In this document: one piece after another, positions 12,558-38,003 of the stretch
Layout: the number at the start of each line of letters is the position of its first letter
Position numbering within the stretch: position 1 is the first letter of the stretch
Source: Cristatella mucedo
Taxonomy: Eukaryota > Bryozoa > Phylactolaemata > Cristatellidae
Reading direction: 5' to 3'
DNA: 64,000 bases
NCBI GenBank assembly: GCA_009760855.2
Contig: WPIO01000045.1
Location: forward strand, 3,115,501 to 3,179,500
Notes under the pieces: model-generated
What the model was told of the DNA's origin: nothing
Seen by the model: only the letters and a program-made list of their open reading frames with translations
Databases searched by the model: none
Position numbers and translations under genes: made by a program

Positions 12558-13690
12558 GGCAGGGCTTGACACTCAGGATCATCAAATCCATCCACAATTG
12601 GCATCGCTGGCACTGGCTTAGGTCCTATATTAGTGGAAGATTTCAGCGAATTTGTCTCAACGGATCACAATCAGTTTCTAGATCTCAGCCTACGGCAAAG
12701 GTGCTACACTTAATGATCCTAACCGTGAGTTTCAGACCTGCAATAGGCAATCCGATACAGTCTACTGCTTGCGGGTGACAATCACAAGGGCACGTGTGCC
12801 TCTAAATAATGAGGCTGTTGATATAGCTGATCTTTACTTGATCGAATGAGCCTTTAAAGTAAGAGTGCCCCAGAGATCAGCTATCATTCATTTCTTTTCA
12901 TAACCAATATTTTTCCTATTTTTGAGCAAGATGAAGCACGGCTGTACTCGCATTTTGATTCCACCTTATATCAAGAGAATGACAGGGTAAGGTTTAGGCA
13001 TTTATCGACCCTGTTCGTGTGTGCTAGTCCTGCAGCAGGCAATTCTTAACCGGTCTCTCCTAGCGAAAGGAATTGCCACGGCGGTTTTTCTGCGGGCTAT
13101 TTAAAGAAAGAGGTTTAACCAGCTAACTCAAACTCCCTCTACTTGACCTTGATGCACGCACTGATGTACTTCGCACCTGATTTGCAGCTTAATCGTAAAA
13201 AAGTTGCCACCTCAATTTACCAGCAGCGTTAAAACCTAGTGCCACTCAGAAGTTAGGAATCATGAACCTCAACGTGAGCTTGGCCTTCATATTTCGCATA
13301 GAGCCAAAGCTCGAATTCGTTTGTTCCCTTCTTCCAAAGTGACCTTTCGCTTGTCCACCATGTCAGGTCCACTTCATACTTTGAACTGGAGATCAGTAGA
13401 AGAATCTTGGCCTGCAAAGACAAGGACATGACGGCCAGCTTCTGCGTGCAATTTTGGCATCCCGTATCGACTGGCATAACTAAAAACGGGTAGTTCTTTC
13501 TGAATTTGCGAACGAACGCTTATACTTTGTCCGAAACTCTGCAGCTAGGATTTCCGTAATACATTTCGCAATCGCCTCATTTCGCCTCTTCTTACTGGCC
13601 CGAACTGGCACCTTATCAAGCGTGTCGATCTTAAGGGCTTTTTGCACGCTTGTAGGTCCTACTCTGGGAAAAGTGAGTAGGGCCTATTGA
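12558..13690 (+). mobile_element. Deeply decayed L2-like LINE remnant, also present beside gene B
   Basis: Scattered matches to the LINE ORF survive: around 12560-12680 to the reverse-transcriptase region (GGTCCTATATTAGTGG), and around 13330-13480 to the family-1 segment starting TTCCAAAGTGACC. An S2-like 3' scrap lies near 12815-12835. Essentially the same string of remnants occurs at 47640-48660, so it was in place before the ENPP unit duplicated. Confidence 0.55.
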
Positions 13691-14700
13691 TAGGATATCA
13701 CTTTTATGCTGCCGATACTCAGCTGTCTTTGTCATTCAAACCGTCTGAATCTGCAGCAGAAACTGATAAACTGAATGCTTGCCTTGCCGACGTTCGATCC
13801 CATATGTCGGAATATTTCTTGAAATTACACGACGATAAAAATGAGCTGCTGCTCACATGACGCCCAAAGCGTGTGGCTGGATTAGAAGGCTTTGCTCTAG
13901 GTGATAGGTGATAGGTAATCTAGGTAATCTTAGGTGATGCTGTTGTGCAACCATCACCACGTGCTCGGAATTAAGGAGTCATCTTCTACAACCGTCTGCA
14001 TTTTTAAACTTCATTCAGAAGATTATATCTAAGATTACGAACTGTCTTCAACGGGGCTTCGACAAAATTCAACAAGCTCCCCAGCTCTGTCTCAGCAATA
14101 TCATTACAATTTTCTTTTGGCTGGGCATTTAAAAAAAAGCAACTAGGCCACTGCAGATGGCTATAGAATATGGCTGCAAGGCTAGTTTGCAAATCCCAGA
14201 TGTGTGAACGTGTGTCTCATTTGTGGAAAGAGCTTGGATGGCTGCAGATTGATCAAAGGAGACACAGCAAAGTTCTTTCACTGATCCACAAGGCCAAGGC
14301 CACGGATTGGCTCCTTCATACGCAGCTGAACGGCTACACCAGCACCAGCCTCCTCGTGCTCTCAGGTCTTGCATGGACAATAAATTAATTGTTTCATTCC
14401 TCTTCTCAAATAGCGACAGAAGCCTTTGCTCTTCAGGTCCTAGACTATGTTACTCGCTTCCACGAGTCTTACGCAACGACAACCACTCTCCTGCTGCCGA
14501 CTATGGCTCATCCTTTTCAGCAGTCCTGAGCTGCTACTTCCATGCTAAGCACTAGCTCAACTGCTCTCCTGACTCTGCTATGATGTCCACCTGCTCTTTG
14601 TTTCGTGACATGAAGTCTGTTGGCTACCGAAAGCCGCTTAGGCTGTGAGTTCGCTAAACAAAACTATCCTGTATAAAACCCGCATAGTCTTTATGACTTT
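13691..14700 (+). mobile_element. Family-2 L2-like LINE, decayed 3' half
   Basis: Parallels the long family-2 copy from the reverse-transcriptase active-site region (ATCACTTTTATGCTGCCGAT, where YADD has become YAAD-like) through the C-terminal region to the 3' UTR with ACCGAAAGCCGCTTAGGCT. Stops, indels and a local duplication of TAGGTGATAGGTGAT near 13899 show that it is dead. Confidence 0.75.
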
Positions 14701-15294
14701 CTGGAGTTACAGAAGAAGATATATTGCATTCCGTTACATAACTTCGTGCGCAGCTCGGCAGCCTGCATCGAGCACTTTCATTGAGGATTTCTCTTAGTTA
14801 TAGAAATTAAATAATTTTTAAAGTTGCGTTAAGTTGACTGCCTTCACAGCTCACCGTAATGTTCTTTCCCTGTAGGGAATCAATTATACAAAATTCACAC
14901 ATTGAAGACGTTTCTAGAACTCTCGTCCAGCAAATACCGGTCTGTCGTAGCTCCGTATCATTAGAGCTACTAAAACACCACTAAAACTCTATATCGTGTC
15001 ATGAATAGGGGTGGCTAGGTTAGTAGCCTAAAGTCCACAAAATTCATTCATATAACTACTTTGCTAGAGCAGCTTTGAAGAATCCGATGGAGATACAGGT
15101 ACGCGGATACGGAAAAATCGCTAATATGATCGACAAAGTGTGCAACTGCTGAACCCAATATGCATAACTCAACTGCTAAATCAGCATAAGCTCCGTAGCT
15201 CCCGCATATCATCTCAATATATTAAAATAGCAGGAGTTTCATTTATGTTTCGATCTGTGTCAGAGACCTTTTCTGTGCAGGTTATATACTATGG
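14701..15294. other. Unassigned intergenic sequence
   Basis: Nothing recognised. Confidence 0.3.
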
Positions 15295-15378
15295 TTAAGC
15301 CAGAGCTCTTATATCGGCGTTACCCAGAAGAGTTTTTATAAAGTGCACTCACAGCCTAAGCGTCTTTCGGCATGCATT
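15295..15378 (-). mobile_element. Family-2 LINE, 3' UTR scrap
   Basis: Contains ACTCACAGCCTAAGCGTCTT and TTCGGCATGCATTCGG, which match the family-2 3' UTR on the minus strand. Confidence 0.6.
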
Positions 15379-17357
15379 CGGCCAAAATTGCAACCAAGTT
15401 CCTGATACTGCATCAGCGTGTCTGCTACTAGTTCTTTGTAGATATCTGCCCTAAAATTCACCGAGAAAGTTTGTAGACACTAGGTGAAAAACATTCCACA
15501 CTTGCTTCGCATCATCCTGCTGCAAGTTTTAGAACCGGTCATCTTTTAAGAGCTCTCGAATCTGAGGACCCTCTAACCCCCCTTTCATTTTTGCTTAGCT
15601 GAGTCGAGGGATTTTATGATATCGAAAAGCTGGTGAAGCCCGGTCCATGACTTTTACGAGGTTTTTTAAAAACCTAGTTTGATGTGAAGGGATTGTTGCA
15701 CGATTTTGTTAGCCTCAACCAGAGCTCGGTGCTGAACATTCTTCTCTCCAACTGCTACATCTTGTCTATGAGTTAATTTCTTCTGCAAGTAGTGCGGTTC
15801 CGTTGCTCGGCTATACCATTTACATAAGAAACACATGCATTTTGTATATGCCTGCTGCAGTCTTATTAAAAGGGCAACTACCTTAAAATCACCTCAGAGG
15901 TACCAGCTGTACATGTTAAGCTCGATAATTCAGTAGCAACTTTGAAGTTATCGCATGCTTCTTTCATGTGGGCAACATGAGTTACTGGAAAAGATGGAAG
16001 ACGGTCTCCATTGTACAAAAGCACAGCCATAAGACTTCCTTTTCAAGAGTTTTCCAATAGTCTCCATTCTTTTGGGTCATGAGGGATTTGTGATGCGTTC
16101 ATGAGCCCTCAATATCAGAACAGAATACCAGATTACTTTTCTTTCTGAAGAAAGGCTCCTACTGCTGGTAGTGCTTTCAATATAAATTAATTGTGACATC
16201 TTCTTTGAGAAGATTCAATTAATGGAGTCTTGATTGTAGTAACTCTGCCTTGTTCTTTGATAAGTCAATATCAAGAACCAGGTTATTAATTAGTTCTTCC
16301 TTTGTTATTCTTTGTTGGGTTGATTTGGCGCCGTAGTGGAAATCGGGATCGCTGCATGCTGACTTTCCAAGAGAAGAATAGGTATGTTCACCCTTGCCGT
16401 CATCGGATGAATCAAGAGAATATTTCGCTAGAGGTTCTGGAAAAGGAAGTCCCTCACCATGGGGAACTAGTCTCAATGCAGACGGAATGTTTGATAGACA
16501 ATGTTTGACTTCATTTGCTTTGTTGTTCCGCCGGAGAAAAGAGGAAGCAAGCAGAAGTAAAATTCATTTATGTGGTTGCTCCGGGTCTCTCCACACTATA
16601 GGGACTTCTAACGGCATTGATGGTCTTTCGAGATTCAACCACTGTGAAAGCTGTCTTGTACATATAGCACACAGCATATATACAGTGTCCAAGGCTGGTC
16701 TTGGTCACCAACCTTGCATCCGAACTAAAAAGGGCATGCCTTCTTCAATTGAGAAGTGCTACTTTTCTTCTGGTTGGCAAATATAACTTCCCACAAATAT
16801 AGAAAAAATTATCCATGGTATTAACGCACTTTCGAGGCATTTTATCACTTTATTGTACCTCAGTGGATTAAATAACAATTTATTCATGCACCAGTAACTT
16901 AAACTGTCACGCACAAAGTCTGAAATATTTCAAATGCTCAACCTTTTTGACTGGGCTTTACGACTTCATCCTCCTGCAGCAGCCACTAGGCAGTAGTATT
17001 GCATTACATCACAAAATGATGCAATCATCTCTGGATGATTTGTGTATGACCGTGTTATGCAATGCGATGCAAAATTACATGAGTCTAGACCTATTTAGGA
17101 TGTTGTTGCAGTCCTGCTAGGTAAATTTACACGGTGAAGCATAGCAAATAAACTATACAAATTATCTTCACAACGAAAGCCAATAAAAATAAATTACGTT
17201 TACATTCGTGTTCAGCGCACCTATATACTACAGATTAGGGCTTTTGTAAGTGTTAATTTGCACGCGTCAAGCAGATCGGTCATTTTACTGTGTTTCGGGA
17301 TGATGGGTGGCCCTTGGTTAATTAGTCAAGTCGGAAATAGTGACGCTGCTTGACCAT
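15379..17357. other. 3' flank of ENPP gene A, unassigned
   Basis: No gene was recognised; reading frames such as 16219-16476 and 16394-16786 show no domain. The last few hundred bases resemble the 3' flank of gene B (about 48900-49200), so that part belongs to the duplicated unit. Confidence 0.4.
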
Positions 17358-17363
17358 TTTATT
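17358..17363 (-). terminator. Candidate polyadenylation signal of ENPP gene A
   Basis: AATAAA on the minus strand, about 98 bases after the stop codon of gene A. It is not conserved at the same alignment position in B, which has its own AATAAA slightly further down. Confidence 0.45.
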
Positions 17364-17460
17364 GGCATTGCTCTAATATATGGTTCCCGCAGAAATCTGT
17401 ACCACGATTACATTTTAAAATACTATTGTTAAAATGCACTTGCAAGGGGCTTTAGCATTG

Positions 17461-31329
<13,869 letters not shown>

Positions 31330-31560
31330 GGTGACAGGCTTTCGGTTCTACAACGGAGCGAAGGAATAACCGTTGCTGTGTACCGACTTTCAATGTACCA
31401 TCGGTCGTGCTAGATTTGCCTTGCACCGCTGCTGTGGCGGCATTTTCTTTCAAGTGGCCCATAGCGGCTATGCGCCGCCAGTGGCCTTCTGCATCTCTCA
31501 AAGGTATTCTATCTGAGTGGCCAAACGAAGGAGGAATTCCAATTACAGTGAGTCTAGAGT
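31330..31560 (-). promoter_or_regulatory. 5' flank and putative promoter of ENPP A
   Basis: The first 110 bases upstream of the ATG match the 5' flank of B closely, including the GTAGAACCGAAAGCCTGTC leader just before the start codon, so this is probably 5' UTR and core promoter. No TATA box is apparent. The two CCAAT boxes seen in B are changed here (CCACT at about 31480-31484 and CTATG at about 31460-31464, read on the minus strand). Confidence 0.5.
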
Positions 31561-31600
31561 TGAGGAAAACCTTTAGCCGTAAAGTTTTGAGTATTACACT

Positions 31601-31697
31601 CCATGCTGACAGGCCTTCGGTTCTACAGTGGAGTGAAGGAGCAGTCGTTATTGTATACTGATTGTCAATGTACCGTCGAGTCGTGTTTGCCTTGCCA
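31601..31697 (-). repeat. Duplicated 5' leader of ENPP A
   Basis: A second, diverged copy of the ENPP leader (AGAACCGAAGGCCTGTCAGC followed by ATGG) lies about 275 bases upstream of the real one. It keeps an ATG at the equivalent position, but the coding sequence does not follow. Confidence 0.75.
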
Positions 31698-31764
31698 TGC
31701 GCTTGGCTTTTATTACTTTCCACTCGTTTCTTTGCAAGCCTTTTAGGCTAGCTCGCTCTCTGAT

Positions 31765-31870
31765 TTGGCCCAGGGGCTAATGTGGTCGCACTTTACGTCC
31801 GGGGTCAAGGCGATCACCTTTACTGCTGAAGTCGTGGGCTCGATCCCTGCGGCGTATGCGAAGCACCTGG
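31765..31870 (+). mobile_element. SINE S1-like decayed copy
   Basis: TTTGGCCCAGGGGCTAATGT (A-box-like) and AAGTCGTGGGCTCGATCCC (B-box-like) are followed by GCGAAGCACCTGGATA, a degraded S1 tail. Confidence 0.6.
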
Positions 31871-32155
31871 ATACATGTTAAATTTTCTTCGGCTTTAATG
31901 CAAATGAAATATATATTTTGTAATCCTTTAAGTAGGCAGATCCGAGTCATTTTCTACCACAGGGCTAGTCCGTCTTCCCAGCACTGCAGACAGTTTTTAT
32001 TGAACTACAGTCCTTACTTCCATGGCATTGTTTTTTTATGCTCAATCCACCTATAGCGGTAATTTTTTAATTTAAGATGTTATAAATTGTCTTCTTAAAA
32101 TAAGTAGCCGATTCATTTTTAATCTTATCCGTTTGTATACAGTGCGTTTCAAAAA

Positions 32156-32398
32156 ATATAATTATAATAATACAGTTGATAAAGCACCCTCAGATAAATC
32201 AATCTCTTTACCTTTGCTTTAAATGAGTTTATATTTGCTGCGAATCGAACACGATCAAATGGTAAGTGGTATTATGCTTGATAAACAGCATGAATAACAA
32301 GGCTAGAGGTCCCACGCACAGGGTCAGCATGCAAATGCGGTTGACGGTTAGCATGCACAGCAGCAGCACGCATAAGGACATAAAGAACGAATCACATG
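32156..32398 (-). mobile_element. Family-1 LINE, 3' end
   Basis: Minus-strand 3' UTR with its terminal TTATT repeat and a diverged stem-loop. It abuts a plus-strand LINE at 32399. Confidence 0.85.
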
Positions 32399-33445
32399 GA
32401 CTCCACAGAGTCAGCATTGCTTAGGGTATACAACGACCTACTTAGGAATGCAGACATGGGTAGAGTGTCTCTGCTTGTTTTGCTCAATCTTTCGGCAGCT
32501 TTTGATACCATCGATCACAAAGTTCTTCTAGAGCGCCTCTCATCTCGCCTGGGCATCACTGGCACTGCTCTGCAGTGGTTCAGGTCCTATCTCAGTGGGA
32601 GACTCCAGAGCACTGAAGTGAATGGACAAAGATCATCTGAGGTACCTCTGCAATATGGCTTTCCTCAGGGCTCCGTGCTAGGTCCTGCTCTTTTCGGGGT
32701 TTATACTCTCCCTCTTGCAGATGTGATTGCCAAGCACAATCTAGGCTTTCACTTCTATGTGGATGACACTCAGTTGTACCTTTACTTTGATCCCTCCCAG
32801 CCTTCGAGCACCTCAAATTCTCTCAACTCCCTTACTGCATGTATTAATGACATCCGCACATGGCAGACAGCAAATTTTCTAAAACTAAACGATGATAAAA
32901 CTAACTTACTGGTTATGGGCAAATCCAGTATGATTCACAAATTGGAAAGGTTGACTCTCAAAATTGGCTCTTCCAGCATATCTTCTTCTGCAACTCACTG
33001 CTTACTGGCCTACCAGCATGTGTGATCAAACAGTCTAGAAATACATCGTACAAACCTTAAATACTTTGGAAACCGTGCATTTAGTTGGTATGCTCCCAAA
33101 GCCTGGAACTCCCTCCCGACCTGCGTCAGAACATCCCCTGACCTGACCACATTTAAAAGGAACTTAAAAACACATCTATTTAGGACAGCATTAAGTTGGT
33201 CCCTGTGATTCGTCCTTCACGTGCTTATGCGCGCTGACACTGTGCATGCTGCCACTAACCACATTTGCATGCTGACCCTGTGCATATCACCCCTAACCAT
33301 GTTATTCATTTTGTTTGTTTTTCAAGCAGGATTTTTACTTACCATTCAATTGCATTTCTCTTTTCAGCAAGTTTAAAGCGCCTAGAAAGAGATTAAGTTC
33401 TCTGAGAGCGCTTTATCAAGAACATTATTAGTATATTATTATTAT
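32399..33445 (+). mobile_element. Family-1 L2-like LINE with internal deletion
   Basis: The frame 32396-33025 holds the best family-1 reverse-transcriptase core in the window: LLNLSAAFDTIDHKVLLERL, the FPQGSVLGPALFG motif, then FHFYVDDTQLYL (YVDD in place of YADD). At about 32985-33030 the element jumps from before the thumb to the 3' end, losing several hundred bases. It then continues with the 3' UTR and a stem-loop ending in an ATT-like tail. Confidence 0.93.
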
Positions 33446-34320
33446 TATATCTCCAGTTGAATCAGCTCAAAATCTAGGTGTCATGTTCCAAAGCGACCAC
33501 TCGTTAGAAGACCATATCAGCTCCACAGTCAAATCTGCCTATTTTCAGCTTCATAACATTGCTAAAATTTGGGCTTGTTTAGATAAGTATACCACGCCCA
33601 AGTTTGTCCATGCATTCGTGGCATCCCGTCTCGACTTCTGAAACTCACTGCTTACTTGCCTCGCAGCATGTGCGATCAGGCGCTTGCAGCTGGTGCAAAG
33701 CTCCTCAGCTAGGCTTGTCTGGTGTGAGCGCTGCAGTTGCCACATCACACTACTTCTCTCCGACCTGCCCACCAGTCAAGCAACGGACCAACTTCAAGGT
33801 TTTGTCGCTCACTTTTAGGTCACTTCATTCTTTGGCTCCTGCCTATCTCTTAGATCTACTCCCCCATCAGGCCAAGCATCGTACCACCCGCTTTCCGGAA
33901 TCCAATAGTCTACAAATACCTCGTACAAACCTCAAATCCTTTGGAGACCGTGCATTTAGTTCGTATGCTCCTAAAGCCTGGAACTCCCTCCCGACCTGCG
34001 TCAGAACATCCTCTGACCTGACCACATTTAAAAAGAGCTTAACAACACACCTATTTAGGACAGCATTTAGTGGGTCCCTGTGATTCGTCCTCCATGTGCT
34101 TACGCGTTCTGACACTGTGCACGCTGCCACTAACCGCATTTCCATGCTGAACCCGTGCATATTACCCCAAATCATATTGTTCATTTTACTTGTTTATCAA
34201 GCACGATTTTACTTACCAACCATTCAATTGCATTTTCTCTTTGCAGCAAATGTAAAGCGACTAGGCAGAGATTGAGTTCTCTGAGGGCGCCTTATCAAGT
34301 GCATTATTATTATTATTATT
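33446..34320 (+). mobile_element. Family-1 L2-like LINE, 5'-truncated
   Basis: Starts ATCTCCAGTTGAATCAGCTC immediately after the ATT tail of the previous copy and carries the C-terminal ORF region with a small deletion (CCTGCCCACCAGTCAAGC), the 3' UTR, stem-loop and ATT tail. It may have inserted into the previous element's tail. Confidence 0.92.
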
Positions 34321-35785
34321 ATGGACCCACTAGAAGCCGTCATTAATAGGTGCATTTTTAATTTCTTTTTAAATGCGGTCAAGTCAGCGGATGTCGTGAC
34401 ACAAGTTGGATGCTAGTTCCAGTCTTTGAGAGCATACGAACTAAATGCACGGTCTCCACAGGAACTGAGGTGTGTACGAGGTATAGGTAAACAGTTAGGT
34501 TGCGAAAAGCGGGTGTTAAGATGCTTAGCTTGGTGGGGAATAGATCTGATAGCAGAGTGGAGCCAAAGAATGAAGGGACCTAAACGTGAGCGAAAAATCT
34601 TTGAAGTCAATCTGTTGCTTCTCAGGTAGCTAGTGCAGGTCGGCGAGAAGGGTTGTGATGTGGCAACTATGACGCTCACGACAGACAAGACCAGCTGCAG
34701 AGTTTTCCACCAGCTGTAAGCACATAATTGCTCATGACGGTAGGCCAGCAAGCAGTGAGTTACAGAAGTAAAGACGGTATGTCACAAATGCGTGGACCAA
34801 ATTAGATGTGGTATCTCTACCTAAACGAGCCCAAATTTTAACGATGCCATGTAGCTAAAAGTAGGCAGACTTGATTTTGGAGCTGATCTGGTCGTCAAAC
34901 AAAAGGTCACTTTGGAACTCGAAATCTAGATATCGTGCAGATTCAACTGGAGATATGCTGGCAGAGCTGAATTTGAGCGTTAACTTTTCCGATTTCTGAA
35001 TCACACTGGGTTTGCCTATAACTAGTAATTTAGATTTATCCTTATTTAATTTGAGAAAATTTGGTACCATCCATGTGCGGATGTCATGAATACATGTGCG
35101 AGGAAGTTAAGAGAATTCGAGGTGCTCAAAGGTTGGGAGGGATCAAAACAAAGGTACAACAGAGTGTCATCCACATAGAAGCTAAAACCTTGGTAGTGCT
35201 TGGCAATCACATCGGCCAGAGGGAGAGCATGAAAAGAGAGTATGAAAATTTGCTGCCATCAGATGTCATCAATACATGCAGCAAGTGAGTTGAGAGAATT
35301 CGAGGTGCTCGAAGGCTGGGATGGATCAAAGCAAAGGTACAACTTAGTGTCATCCGCATAAAATTGAAAGCCTAGATTGTGCTTGGCAATGACATCAGCT
35401 AGAGAGAGAGAGAGAGAGAGAGAGAGTATAAGCGGTGAAAAGTACCGGACCTAGCACAGAGCCCTGAGGTACCCCATATTTCAGAGATACGTCGGATGAT
35501 CATAGTCCATTCACATCAATAATCTGGAGTCTCCCACTGAGATAGGACCTGAACAATTGCAATGAAGTGCCAGTGATTCCCATACGAGATGAAAGGCGCT
35601 CAAGAAGGACTTGGTGATCCATAGTATATAAAGCTGCCGAAAGATCGGGCAAAACAAGCAGAGATTCTCGACCCATGTCCGCTTTCCTAAGTAGGTCGTT
35701 GTACACCCGAAGCAGTGCTGACTGACGCTGACTCTGTGAAGTAATTAGCTGTAAAGCCAGACTGGAGCTTACTACCGAGATTTGA
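34321..35785 (-). mobile_element. Family-1 L2-like LINE, 3' part, interrupted by family 2
   Basis: Minus-strand element from the ORF C-terminus up to the reverse transcriptase (SAALYTMDHQVLLERLSSRM, then MGITGTSLQLFRSYLSGRLQ). It has an internal repeat of about 200 bases (35075-35235 against 35265-35415) and a short GA repeat at 35401-35427. Its 5' continuation resumes after the family-2 insertion, at 38886. Confidence 0.88.
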
Positions 35786-35864
35786 AGTGTCCATGGATGT
35801 AATGTAATATAATGTAATGCATCTCCGTCTGTAACTCCACAAAGTCATAAAGACCATGTGGGTG

Positions 35865-36863
35865 CTACGTAGGAGAGTTTTGTTTAGCCAACTCACAGCC
35901 TAAGCGGCTTTCGGTACGCATTCGGTAGCCATCGGACTTCGTCTCACGCAAAAAAGTGAAAGCGGGAAGCATAGCAGGGATAGGAGAGCAGTTGAGGTAG
36001 TGAGTAGCATAGAAGTAGCAGCTCAGGACCGCTGAAAAATATGTGCCATAGTCGGCAGTTGGAGAGTAGTTGTCGTTGCGTAAGAATTGTGGAAGCGAGT
36101 TCCACAGTCTAGGACCTGCAGATCTAAAGCTTCTGCTGCCAACTGTTTTTAAGCGGAGGAATGGGACAGCTAATTTATTGTCCACACAAGACCTGAGGGC
36201 ACGAACAGGCTGAAACTGATGCAGCAGCTCAGCTAGGTATAAAGGAGCCAAGCCGTGACGGGCCTTGTGGGTCAGCGTAAGAATTTTGCTCTGTATCCAT
36301 TGCTCAACCGGCAACCATCCTTGCTCTTTCAGCAAAGGAGACACCTGCTCAAACCGCAGGGACATGAGGACCAGCCTTGCAGCCATATTCATAGTCCGTT
36401 GTAGTGGCATAATAGCTTTCTTTGGTAGCCCAGCCAAAAGAGAATTACAATAATCAAGCCGAGACAGAACTAAAGACCTGGTTAAGTTTTTTACAAGCCA
36501 CTGTGGGAGACAGCTCCTAATCTTGGACAGGGATCGGATGTGATGGCTAGCTGTAGAGGCAGTCTTCTGAATGAAGCTTTTGAAATTGAGGCAGCTGTCG
36601 AACACGACACCCAGATTACGAGCACGTGGTGAAGGTCGCACAATAGCATCACCTATTAGAATAGCAAAGCCTTTTAATCCAGCTACACGCTTAGGGTGTC
36701 CTATGAGAAGCAGTTCGGTTTTATCATCATTTAATTTCAGGAAGTTTTCCGACATCCAGGATCGAATATCGGCAAGGCAAGCATTCAGTTTCTCAGTTGC
36801 TGCAGCAGATTCCGACGGTTTAAATGACAAATACAACTGAGTATCGTCAGCATAGAAGTGATA
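35865..36863 (-). CDS. Family-2 LINE reverse transcriptase active site and C-terminal region
   Basis: Immediately after the TGA the frame reads HFYADDTQLYLSF (catalytic YADD) and stays open for more than 320 codons: LKLNDDKTELLLIG, LDYCNSLLAGLPKKAI, then SAGPRLWNSLPQFLRN. This C-terminal region is the family-2 equivalent of APKAWNSLP in family 1. Confidence 0.9.
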   Translation of the reverse strand, partial: YHFYADDTQLYLSFKPSESAAATEKLNACLADIRSWMSENFLKLNDDKTELLLIGHPKRVAGLKGFAILIGDAIVRPSPRARNLGVVFDSCLNFKSFIQKTASTASHHIRSLSKIRSCLPQWLVKNLTRSLVLSRLDYCNSLLAGLPKKAIMPLQRTMNMAARLVLMSLRFEQVSPLLKEQGWLPVEQWIQSKILTLTHKARHGLAPLYLAELLHQFQPVRALRSCVDNKLAVPFLRLKTVGSRSFRSAGPRLWNSLPQFLRNDNYSPTADYGTYFSAVLSCYFYATHYLNCSPIPAMLPAFTFLRETKSDGYRMRTESRLGCELAKQNSPT

Positions 36864-37594
36864 TCATACTCCATGGGCCTTAATCACTTTTCCCAGAGGT
36901 TGTGTATAAATGGAGAACAGCAAGGGACCAAGTACAGACCCTTGAGGGACTCCACTGGTGACCCTTCTCGTGTGTGAGACCTGACCCCCACACGACACGG
37001 ATTGAACACGATCAGACAAGTATGATTTAAACCACGCCAGTGCTTCGTCTGCCAGACCGATCGTTGTTCTCAATCGTTCAAGCAGAACTTCGTGATCAAT
37101 GGTGTCAAAGGCAGCAGACAGAACTAGCAGAGCTAGGGCAGTGACATTCCAGTTGTCGTTCCCACGTAGAATGTCATTGTTAACACGTAGGAGAGCAGTT
37201 TCAGTAGAGTGCTGCCTCTTGAACCCTGATTGAAAGGTTTCTGACATTCCATCATTTTCAATATGTTACACTAGCTGCTTAGCAACAATTTTTTAAGAAT
37301 CTTTGATAAGAACGGAAGAAGGGAAACTGGACGATAGTTTGCTAGGACCTCTGTGTCTAATCCAGGCTTTTTAAGAATAGGTCTAACGATTGCCGATTTG
37401 AAGGACTTGGGGACGACCCCTTTTCCCAAAGAAGAATTAGAAATCTTGGTTATGGCAGAGCTAAGTTGGTCTGCCAGTGAAGACCACAGAGATGAAGGTA
37501 TAGGGTCTTCAGGAGACGAGCTCTTTTTGCTAGACCTTATTGAGGCAGCCACATCACAGGCAGAAACATCGGAGAACCTTTTAAGGAAGGTCAC
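36864..37594 (-). CDS. Family-2 LINE reverse transcriptase, fingers and palm (broken)
   Basis: Two consecutive frames (37271-37594 and 36864-37247) hold ANYRPVSLLPFLSKILKKLL, then AFDTIDHEVLLERL, then SGVPQGSVLGPLLFSIYTQ. A frameshift or stop near 37250-37270 separates them. The second frame ends at TGA 36864-36866, only a few codons before the YADD active site. That stop is in the same frame as the downstream ORF, so it is a single nonsense change. Confidence 0.88.
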
Positions 37595-37597
37595 AGG

Positions 37598-37927
37598 TTA
37601 AGGAATGGCGATTGCTTTCGTCGGAGGGGGCTTAATGGAGGCACGAATGTGCACAATTTTTTTAGTAAAGAAGGCTGAAAACTTTTCGGCTGAGCCCTTA
37701 GAAGCCCTGGTTTTTTTAAGCTTTCTGGTGTAAACTCGAAGGAAGTCTTTAAAATTGACTAGGTCTGCCTCAGATCCCGATTTCTTGAAACGACGTTCCA
37801 GCCTGCGCTTAACCCGGAGCATCTTAAGGAGTTTTTTTGTAAATTGAAAGGAATCTCGACGACTTTGAACACGGATAGAGCGAACGGGAGCATGCTTGTC
37901 AAGAGCACTCCTGAGTATCATGTTCAT
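37598..37927 (-). CDS. Family-2 LINE, linker between endonuclease and reverse transcriptase
   Basis: A basic, helical region (for example VKRRLERRFKKSG) ending in SAEKFSAFFTKKIVHIR, the connector typical of L2/CR1-type ORF2 proteins. It is separated from the next frame by a stop. Confidence 0.75.
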   Translation of the reverse strand: MNMILRSALDKHAPVRSIRVQSRRDSFQFTKKLLKMLRVKRRLERRFKKSGSEADLVNFKDFLRVYTRKLKKTRASKGSAEKFSAFFTKKIVHIRASIKPPPTKAIAIP

Positions 37928-38003
37928 CGCATCAGTAAGGGTGTCGAGGCTGCGTTGGTCGAGTCTGAATGCAGATCAAGAAGACCTGCATCACAAACAG
38001 ATT

